Below are positions 55,994-64,000 of a stretch of DNA of 64,000 nt, piece by piece. The stretch is from Bombyx mori (lineage: Eukaryota > Arthropoda > Insecta > Lepidoptera > Bombycidae): the NCBI RefSeq assembly GCF_030269925.1, contig NC_085118.1, positions 16,365,001-16,429,000 of the forward strand, given 5' to 3'. The position numbers were made by a program, and so were the translations under genes. How positions within the stretch are numbered: position 1 is the first letter of the stretch; the number at the start of each line of letters is the position of its first letter. Under the pieces are notes generated by a model. It was not told the origin of the DNA. It did no database searches and worked only from the letters and a program-made list of their open reading frames with translations.

Positions 55994-56146
55994 TACTGAT
56001 GGTAGGTTGCAAGATGGGTCAGTACTATCGCACTGCTAATTTCTATAACGGAAAATTTATGCCTTTCAGCTTAAAAGATAGATAAGCTGTTGTATAGTAT
56101 AATTGGTAAGTCTTTTCTCTCAAGCTGGGTAACATAACACATGACA
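55994..56146 (+). mobile_element. Highly decayed SINE-A
   Basis: TTACTGATGGTAGGTTGCAA, GCTAATTTCTATAACGGAAA and CTCTCAAGCTGGGTAAC follow the SINE-A order. It lies just upstream of a good copy. Confidence 0.5.
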
Positions 56147-56195
56147 TCTTTGCACGTCAGTTTTATACTAAGTTGTCAATAATTAACATTCTTTG

Positions 56196-56511
56196 ATTGA
56201 CTTCCACGGTGAAGGGATAACATCTTGTAATAAAAATGAAATCCACAAAATTATAATTTGCGTAACTACTGGTGGTAGGACCTCTTGTGAGTCCGCGCGG
56301 GTAGGTACCACCACCCTGCCTATTTCTGCCGTAAAGCAGTAATGCGTTTCGGTTTAAAGGGTGGGGCAGCAGTTGTAACTATACTTGAGACCTTATAACT
56401 GATATCTCAAGGTGGGTGATGCATTTACGTCGTATATGTCTATGGGCTTTAGTAACCACTTAACACGAGGTGGGCTGTAAGCTCGTCCACCCATCTACGC
56501 AATAAAAAAAA
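56196..56511 (+). mobile_element. SINE-A lacking the tRNA head
   Basis: GATTGACTTCCACGGTGAAG, then body and tail to CATCTACGCAATAAAAAAAA. Confidence 0.9.
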
Positions 56512-56771
56512 TCTAGAATCATACCTAGCTAGAACCAATAAAAAAGCGTTTCCAACATACATAAAAATATCATTTCACTAAACTCATATGCAAGATAACT
56601 TTAGTAAATTTGCTAGTACATCGCAAATGTTCTTCCTGTATGCGGGGAAGCCAGCCAACGTGAAATTTACATTTTATTAAAAATTACCGTCACTTTTCCT
56701 GTTTAAAACTAAAATGGGGTAGCGTCTAGGCCATTTTTTTCAACTTCATCTAATATGTTTATTTTTTTTTT

Positions 56772-56868
56772 TAATTAGATAAGTGCAGTAGCTCACGTTC
56801 TACCTAGCGTTAAGTGGCTACTGGACAACGGAAATAATAACTTGACAACCGCCACCCAAACTAACGGA
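56772..56868 (-). mobile_element. Decayed SINE-A tail
   Basis: TTAGATAAGTGCAGTAGCTC, GTTAAGTGGCTACTGGA and AACCGCCACCCAAA. Confidence 0.55.
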
Positions 56869-57044
56869 ATCTCAATTTACATTACATTGCGTAACAGTCA
56901 GAGCGATGATGCGTTCCATTGCAGGCTCACAACGTGCATCACCATCGGTAACATTAAAATGGCGTTTTGTAACTACGGCGTCGTAAGAGTCAGCGGCTTC
57001 TTGGCGGTGATCACCATCCAAAATAGAAGTACATGAATAGCTCT

Positions 57045-57182
57045 ATTGAGGAGAGAGAGAGAGAGAAAGAGTATTCTTTATTGTACACCAAAAAAAAAAC
57101 AATGCGAAACATTAAATAAAAAAAAGTACAATTGGCGGTCTTATCGCCAAGAGCGATCTCTTCCAGACAATCATCAGGTGTA
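57045..57182 (-). mobile_element. LINE 3' UTR ending in (CT)n
   Basis: On the minus strand: GGAAGAGATCGCTCTTGGCG, ATAAGACCGCCAATTG, then GTGTACAATAAAGAATACTC and a (CT)n tail (plus-strand GAGA run at 57050-57070). This is a familiar lepidopteran LINE end with a polyadenylation-like AATAAA. The name is unknown. Confidence 0.55.
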
Positions 57183-57924
57183 CAAGAATAATTTGGAAAC
57201 GAATTACGCGCTGTGTATCAATCCAGTGAAAATATATTGAAGTACATAGTCTTTTGAAAAATAAATAAATAAACTTTTGAAGAAAGACATTCTTACAACC
57301 TAATAATGGCTTGGTTGAAAAAGTAATACCAATATCATTTTTAAAAAACCCTTATTTTCTGTGAAAGCGTGCAATATTATAAATCTTCATTGTAGTGAGA
57401 CCCTACAATATGACGTAAATATATCGAGGCTTTAAAAAAGTTCACAGATCCTTTCAGTAGCATAAACACGGGCTTAAATTTTTTAATTTCAGGTTTTTAC
57501 ACGGTCTGTACATTATAACGAGGTCATTGACTTATTTCTAAGAGAATAACCACCCTGTACATAAAATACGTATTTGTTGAAAATAATCACACGATATACA
57601 AGAAACCTTCTTTGAGGTGTATATGAACCGTTTGTTAGATTAGTTCAGGATCAAGTAGGATATAATAATGTGTAGAATGAATACACACCCCCCCCCCTCT
57701 AATATAAACCCCTCTTTAAATAACCCCCTCTTTCTTGGTTGTTTTCAATTTCAGCTACGCTTCATCTACTAGGTATTAAAGGAACGTCAAATTTTAAGAC
57801 CGCTTTTTGTTTATGAAATGTATTATACTAGTATTTAAATTTAACTGGTATTCGAAGGTCTTAAGAGAAATTTGTGAGTTCATTAGATATAAAAGTATAG
57901 GTATTACTAATATCCTATTCGTAA
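57183..57924. other. Unannotated; C-run at 57687-57697
   Basis: An 11-nt C-run is followed by CCCCTCTTTAAATAACCCCC. Nothing else supported. Confidence 0.4.
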
Positions 57925-58135
57925 TATTAGTGGGACGTACTAGGTGTCAAGGTATGGCATATTTTGTGTATGGGCTATTTCTACCTTCGTGATTGTTTCT
58001 GCTCCGAAGGGATCATGCGTTTGAGTTGATACTTTGATACGTCATGCTTTCAGGCAGGTGGTGACATTTAGCGGTGTGATCTGTGAACTTCAGTTACCAC
58101 TTGATGACAGGTAGCCAGTGAGCTTGTCTATCTTA
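57925..58135 (+). mobile_element. Highly decayed SINE-A
   Basis: TGGGACGTACTAGGTGTCAA, GAACTTCAGTTACCACTTGA and GTAGCCAGTGAGCTTGTC follow the family order. Confidence 0.45.
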
Positions 58136-58524
58136 CATACGTTTTATTTTCAATATGTGAATACAATCGCAGATACATACTCTATCTGTTTTCTCAGATT
58201 TAAATAAGCTTCTAGATTTGCTTGTTTGTTTGTTCGGTATCAACCTTTTTATTAATAAGCCTTAAATATGCTTGTAAGCCCGAAGATATTTTCACAAGGT
58301 ACCGAAATTCTTTCCCAAATACGCGTCAATTTTCTACAATTTTTCGTGAAACAGCAACCAGGGAGGTCAGATCCATTAGCCCGCATTTTAAAAGGATTCA
58401 ACGCCAAAACAAACCGTGATCTAATGCCAATAATGTGCACAGCTTTTAACACAACTTTCAGTGAAGCTAAAGTTCTCAAACATGGGCTTTCAGATAAATT
58501 AATATTTAATAAGTAAAAATAACC

Positions 58525-59110
58525 CGGATAACAGGGCACCAGGTGATGATTGAATTACTGCCGATTATCTGGAGGCTGTTGGAAAACCGGTCCTTAATTT
58601 AGTTCTGTCATACTTGATCGAAATATACCCCAGACACGGACCAGAAATGTGGTGGTAGCGTTCTTCAAAAAGGGTAAAAATACTCGTTTCAAGAACTGTA
58701 GACCCATCTGATCTGTAGACCCTTCTGAGCTATGTCCATGTGTATGGTGCTAGTGAGTCATTACGAACCATCTTGGGTGCTGATTTAATGAGTTCCAGCC
58801 ACCCGAAAAGGCCGGTCTTCGAAAAGACTACAATACCGTAGACCATGTGGATACGCTGCAGCAACTCGTACAAAATACTGAGCAATATAACCTGTCACTT
58901 TGGTTAGTATTTGTGGACTACGAAGAAGCCTTTGATCTGATTAAGACCTTGTCTCTCCAACCGCGCCAAGTTGATACCCATTGATTAATATACATCGAAG
59001 TGCAGCCTTTCTTCTTCTTAGTCGCATACTTGATTTCTGAAGGTCTTGAAAGGCCTTCGTGGCTCTTTATACAATCAACCCCACTTCGTTCGATTTGCGG
59101 CTTCCCTTAG
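58525..59110 (+). pseudogene. Decayed RTE-like reverse transcriptase
   Basis: Fragments in order over several frames: ITADYLEAVGKPVLNLVLSY, KKGKNTRFKNCRPI, LLSYVHVYGA, LQQLVQ and FVDYEEAFDLI (motif A, 58910-58936). These match the fingers and first palm motif of RTE-type reverse transcriptases (DGI-AEYLK, KKGD--NYRPISLLS, FVDYEKAFDS). Multiple stops and frameshifts. The endonuclease, the catalytic motif with paired Asp and the C-terminal end were not found. Confidence 0.75.
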
Positions 59111-59169
59111 GTCGGTTGTAACATAGTCCGATGAACGCGGTTAGTTGATCTGACCAACGGTTTGGTGGA

Positions 59170-61133
59170 CCTACTTATTGATATTTAGGTTTAATTTCAC
59201 ACAGAAATAATTAACAGTATGAAGTCTGACAGTTTCTTTAACTGGGCGTTTCATTTTCAAGTACAATGTGCGATATCGAATGCGGAAATCGACCTCAACA
59301 TATCTGTTGCTCGGATGATTCGTGATGCTCATAGTTACCAGAACCCTAGCGTATGCCACTATCTACTTAGTAGAGCATTTTGCCACGGTTAGGTTGGATT
59401 AGGATCTTCTTCGTCTGTTTTTGAAGCGTAAGCTAAACACCGTATCAATATTTATATTTTTTTATATGCAAATGTGTCAAGTGAATTAACCGCCGTAGCT
59501 TATATGAGTATTTTGTTAGTGCACCACAGTATGTTGTAGACTTACCCACACTGAAATTCTGGAAAGAATACTTTTGCAGTAAAATAGCACAGACAGAAAA
59601 ATAAGTCCGACAATAATTCAACATCGAATTCACATAGTTTTTTATGAGGCCCATAAAATATGCTAATATCCGAGCTTTCTTTCACGTGAACACACGAAGT
59701 TACGATCGGCGGCAGGCATTGTACAGCTTAATGGCAATAATAATGTCTTAAGCTATGCCGTGACAGGCATTTGGGCATGTCTGGCTTGAGATGCCGGTAC
59801 AGTTGAAGTTTATTGCATTGAGTTACAATAGTCGTGAGGTGAAAGTTTTTTCCGTATTATTTCCTCTTGTTGAGAAATAGGCCGCTAACATACAAACAGA
59901 GACTATTATAATTACGTTAATATTTGCTTACTATGATGGGCACTCGGTGCCAAATGTAGCCAAATGTAGAGCCCATAGATAGAGTCCAAAGTGGTTTAAT
60001 TACTAATTTTTAACAGTCACTTCTTAAAATATGGTAATGTTTTAAATTAATGCAGCTTTATTACTATAGATTACTGTTTACGTTTATATTGTTAAGGTTT
60101 ACAACCGCGCGTTGCCTAATACGCAATGAGTAAATTTTCCTAACTGAATAAGTCAATACCTACCTGTTTGAAACCAATCTGTGCGTTTTGAGTTTTTTAC
60201 CACGGCAACACTAGACGCCAATTGACGCGGGCACTCGTGACTTGATATCTGTCACTTCTCGGTCAGCAAGATAGATTCGCGGTTCGGCCGGACTGCCACG
60301 GTCTATCTCATCATCCCCTACTGTCCCTACCGCATCCTCACCTGAAACCTCCTATCCTAAGGCGCGATACGACGAGGTCATATGTTCGTGGTGAGTGATA
60401 AGCTAATAATCTATTAAGAAAATACATCACTGCCCCGGGCGATCGCGGCATGTGTTTGACAGGCCCCTCGTACTGGTTTCTGGAACTCTAGGCTACCACG
60501 ACGGGGCTGAATTCGGATTTAACACTACCTAAAAGGGCTCTAGGACGATTAGGATTCGGAAAATTATCAACCAATGTTGCATATTTTTTTATTTTTGAAT
60601 ACAGTTTGAACTCACACAAATAGATGTTTTGTTTAGAAGTCGATGTACCAGGACAACCGAATCTATCGGGTGCGGCTACCTGGACAACAACATTTACAAT
60701 ATCATTTTATAGCGATAAAAGCGCTCTAACTATATAAAGAGATAAGCTATAACAAAAACTATCTAAGGATTTCCATCTGTGGGCATTTTTGTAGGGTTTG
60801 AAATAATAATAAATTCCAGATACTAGAAGAATAAAATTCTTTTCAGATCTCACACGAAATAGGGGAACAGAATCATGGTTTACTATACGTTGAATTATTC
60901 AAAGGTTATTAAAGTATATTGTATCACAAAAAAGAGATAAAAATGATCGAAAATAACAGGTGTGGGAGTGAATAATACACTGATCTAAATTCATTTTCAA
61001 ATCAAACGAAACTCGATAGATTGTGACAAGAAATTGGAGTAGTAAAAAAATTGTTATTTGTAAATATTTGAACGTAAATATGTAAGCTTTATTAAAAAAA
61101 AGTCGCAAGAAGAAAGAGGTAAATACGTAAATT
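59170..61133. other. Long unannotated stretch
   Basis: About 2 kb without SINE-A, Helitron or recognisable LINE. A GC-richer part at 60.19-60.56 kb (GATTCGCGGTTCGGCCGGAC; CCCCGGGCGATCGCGGCATG) has no supported coding frame. A small direct repeat (AGCCAAATGTAG) occurs near 59.96 kb. Confidence 0.4.
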
Positions 61134-61255
61134 TTTAGGCAGTGGCTTGGCTCTGCCCCTACCTTTTGATGAAGTCCATGGGCGACGGTAACCACTCACC
61201 ATCAGGTTATTATAGCGGTTAAGTATGCTCGTCTGCCTGCAAAGACAATAAAACA
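61134..61255 (+). mobile_element. LINE-B 3' end
   Basis: AGGCAGTGGCTTGGCTCTGC to GCAAAGACAATAAAACAATC, with a short insertion (TATTATAGCGG) in the tail. Confidence 0.8.
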
Positions 61256-61396
61256 ATCATGAATTCGTAAATACTAGTACTAAGACGCATTATAAGCCTG
61301 GAGCCGTAAGGTTTAGGAAGCACTTAAGTCTAGCTTATTTGTGCTGTAAATCAGTCGCATGTTCCGTGTTAAATGGTAAGAGAACAATATAATACA

Positions 61397-61665
61397 ATTT
61401 TTTTTATTTTTTTTATTGCTTAGGTAGGTGGAAGAGCTCACAGCCCACTTGGTGTTAAGTGGTTCCTGGAACCCATAGACATCTTCAACGTAAATGCGCT
61501 ACCCACCTTGAGATATAAGTTCTAAGGTCGCATTACTGCTTCACGGCAGAAATAGGCCGGGTGGCGGGGAAAAAATTTTGGCCTTATCTCAACGCGGATA
61601 ACAGCATTCAGATGGCGATGTCTATGCAACCACTCAACACCAGGTGGACTGTCAGCTCGTCTATT
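61397..61665 (-). mobile_element. Rearranged SINE-A
   Basis: A minus-strand tail/body (TTTTATTGCTTAGGTAGGTG to CGGCAGAAATAGGCCGGGTG) lacks the middle body. It is followed by GATGTCTATGCAACCACTC with CACCAGGTGGACTGTCAGC, a plus-strand SINE-A tail. Two tails thus face each other around a short unrelated stretch. Confidence 0.65.
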
Positions 61666-62007
61666 CAACCAGTCCAATTGAACCATGCACAAACAAACAT
61701 TAACTAATCGCACCCAATTCAATTTACAGGAAGATAAACTTTCTCGTGTGCCCTCATGTTTGCACAGCCGTCAGACAAACACGGAGTTGATGCAAAACAA
61801 ACAGCCTCGTGCACTAGACGCTACTTGTTAGTGCAACCAGCGTCTTCGCAACCAAACAGAACTGTGATTTTAGTTGATTAGTTAGCAGGCCTATAGTTAA
61901 ATCTAGCAAGATTTTCTACGTTTTATTGCTAGATGGGGACAAGCTTACGATCCACAGGAACCTCTAAACTCTAGTGAGAAGGTTTGCTGTAAAGACCAGA
62001 GGTCTTT

Positions 62008-62411
62008 TTTTTATTGCTTAGATGGGTGAACGAGCTCACAGCCACACATCTATAACGTAAATGTGCCACCCACCTTGAGATATAAGTTCTAAGGTCCCAG
62101 TATAGTTACACCGGCTGCCCCACCCTTCAAGCCGAAACGCATTACTGCTTCACGGCAGAAATAGGCAGGGTGGTGGTACCTACCTATGCGGACTCACTCA
62201 CAAGAGGTCCTACCACCAGTAATTATGCAAATTATAATTTTGCGGGATTGACTTTTTTACACGATGTTATTCCTTCACCGTGGAAGTCAATCGTGAACAT
62301 TTGTTAAGTACGTATTTCATTTGAAAATTGGTACCCGCCTGCGGGATTCGAACACCGGTGCATCGCTACATACGAATGCACCGGACGTCTTATCCTTTAG
62401 GCCACAACAAC
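62008..62411 (-). mobile_element. SINE-A, full-length with tRNA head
   Basis: Poly-T tail, with a deletion after GAGCTCACAGCC. The body and unique region follow, then on the minus strand CGGTGTTCGAATCCCGCAGG (box B) and GGCCTAAAGGATAAGACG (box A). Confidence 0.9.
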
Positions 62412-62429
62412 TTCGAAACGTCGGGAGAG

Positions 62430-62550
62430 TATCACCAATCTGCATATTTCTGACCGATTTGAAGGGTGAAGCAATTGCCATATCAAACGATTAGGTCTTT
62501 AATCTCATATCCCAAGGTGAATCGCAATATTCGCATCGTGAGATATCGTC
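62430..62550 (+). mobile_element. Decayed SINE-A body
   Basis: CTGCATATTTCTGACCGATT, TTGAAGGGTGAAGCAATTGC, then CTCATATCCCAAGGTGAATC. Confidence 0.45.
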
Positions 62551-62554
62551 TAAG

Positions 62555-63044
62555 CTTCCGGTGAAAAAAAAAAAGGGAAACACAAAAATATCCAATTTTC
62601 GAAGGAGCAGAACAAAGCACGACGATCGTTACCGTTAAACACAAAACTCGTAAATAATCCTTCTGCTCGATTTAATTTCAATTTCCCCTTTAAAAGGCGC
62701 ATCGCGAAGAAACATCATTGTTAGTACACGAAATGTTTGTGCAATAAAAACAAATGGAGCCATAAAACGAGTGTTTTCAAGTACTGCGCGATGCTAATTG
62801 AGTTATTCGGTCGTTGAAGACACGTTTTTGATAATATACCAGCAGCGAATCTAACTGTTGAAACTTTATTCCGCTAGTCGAGTAATTGTAAAAGTTAGGG
62901 CTGTAAAGGCTCTTTGCGAAGGTCGTTGTTTGTCTTTTTGAAGGCTGAATATTTGTGAATTACTACTATTTTTAATCATTTACTGCTACTTCATAATATA
63001 GGTATTTATGTCAAAATTAAATGCTATAAATTTAATAATATATC
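62555..63044. other. Unannotated stretch
   Basis: Nothing supported. Confidence 0.4.
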
Positions 63045-63255
63045 ATTACTGGCTGGCCCGACAAACGTTGTTTCGCCATATAAATTATTTCTAGGAAAGA
63101 CAAATAACCTAGATACCAACTACAGTGCCATCTGCCGGACTGATTTGTAAATTTAAACCATTCTCAAATCCACCTGAACGTACACAGAAAATTTTATTAA
63201 AATCGGTTGGGCCGCTTAGGCAAATTTCAGTGACAGACACGCACAGAAGAAATAT
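63045..63255 (-). mobile_element. Helitron-like repeat
   Basis: The minus-strand 3' end reads AACGTTTGTCGGGCCAGCCA, then GT, close to the TTTGCCGGGTCAGCTAG end at 18.9 kb. The interior AAATCGGTTGGGCCGCTTAG echoes the ATCGGTC-AGCCGTT motif of the other Helitrons. The ends are mutated. Confidence 0.45.
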
Positions 63256-63383
63256 ACTGCTCATTTTACTGTACAGCTTTTGTTTTTAAATGTTTTTTTT
63301 CTAATACATATCTTTTAAATTTTTTTTATTACGTCGTTAAAATTGCTCTTGAAATACCAATTTAAAACTGAACTCTTGTATTA

Positions 63384-63472
63384 CAGACGAGCATCTTGCC
63401 ATTCTACTCTTAAGTGGTCTCGTCACTCATGGCAAGCATTCATTGGCAATGCTAGCGACGCAGCCCAGTCGA
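63384..63472 (-). mobile_element. Decayed LINE-B 3' end
   Basis: GACGAGCATCTTGCCATTCT, TAAGTGGTCTCGTCACTCAT, then GGCAATGCTAGCGACGCAGC keep the minus-strand tail order. Confidence 0.5.
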
Positions 63473-63562
63473 TTCCGACACACACCCTGATCCCGAATGC
63501 TAAATTAACTTTAACTTAATTAATTTTTTTTGAAATAATGAATCCCGAATGCTTAATTAACT

Positions 63563-63798
63563 TACTGGTGGTAGGACCTCTTGTGAGTCCGCGGGAGTAG
63601 TAGGCCGCTATTTCTGCCGTGAAGCAATAATGCGTTTCGGTTTGAAGGGTGGGGCAGCCGTTGTAACTATACTTGAGACCTTAGAACTTATATCTCAAGG
63701 TGGGTGGCGCATTTACGTCATAGATGTCTATGGGCTGTAGTAACCCCTTACCACCAGTCGGGCTGTGAGCTCATCCACTCAAATAAGCAATTAAAAAA
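63563..63798 (+). mobile_element. SINE-A, headless copy
   Basis: TACTGGTGGTAGGACCTCTT to CAAATAAGCAATTAAAAAAA. Confidence 0.9.
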
Positions 63799-64000
63799 AA
63801 TACATTGAATACTTTAAGAACTGCGACCGGCAAACGAAACTCACTTTTGTCATATAGAAGTCAAGCCCACGAACCTCTAGATTAACTAAGCGAAAGGCTC
63901 AGCAGTAGCTTAAAATAAAATCGCCTTCGTAAAAGCTCAAGTAAGACGTGAAATTCGAATCAACTTTTTTAATTTCGCTCTGATCCCGCAATCCGTATCA

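Noticed and set aside
1..64000. CRISPR array, operon, phage-like or new defence system
   Set aside because: No regularly spaced identical repeats and no gene clusters. Composition and repeats are those of an insect nuclear genome.

Overview
This window looks like nuclear DNA from a lepidopteran, most probably the silkworm Bombyx mori or a close relative. It is AT-rich, shows no bacterial-type gene packing, and is saturated with short interspersed repeats and Helitron remnants of the kinds I know from Bombyx. I recognise no host protein-coding gene with confidence. Almost every open reading frame is a chance frame or part of a transposable element.

Layout. From 1 to 40 kb there are many copies of one tRNA-headed SINE (called SINE-A here), often only its 3' part, on both strands. 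Mixed in are 3' ends of a Jockey-like LINE (called LINE-B) and RTE-like LINE fragments (about 2.8, 3.7, 6.6, 16.2, 23.3 and 32.3 kb). There are also Bm1-type SINE modules, a deleted mariner (17.5 kb), a second tRNA-headed SINE (20.5 kb) and non-autonomous Helitrons (8.1, 10.4, 18.5, 24.0, 25.7, 29.5, 36.8 and 38.4 kb). A nested insertion (SINE-A containing a LINE containing an RTE-like LINE) lies at 15.7-17.4 kb. A 96-codon frame with a clear signal-peptide-like start (31.5-31.8 kb, minus strand) is the only candidate host coding sequence.

From 40,773 to 45,094 on the minus strand lies the largest element, a 5'-truncated Jockey-clade LINE bounded by an 11-bp target-site duplication. It has the CCHC-finger end of ORF1, an almost complete ORF2 (endonuclease plus reverse transcriptase) broken by one frameshift, a 3' UTR with a row of hairpins, and a 60-nt A-tract that is internal rather than terminal. 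From 45.2 to 64 kb the SINE/Helitron/LINE-tail pattern resumes, with a decayed RTE-like reverse transcriptase at 58.5-59.1 kb.

How the parts work together. SINE-A and LINE-B share a recognisable 3' tail of about 70 nt, so LINE-B is the likely source of the enzyme that copied SINE-A. The Helitrons share TC...CTAG termini inserted between A and T, and none encodes a Rep/helicase here. I found no CRISPR, operon or new defence-type system. The noteworthy material is in how the repeats are built and joined.
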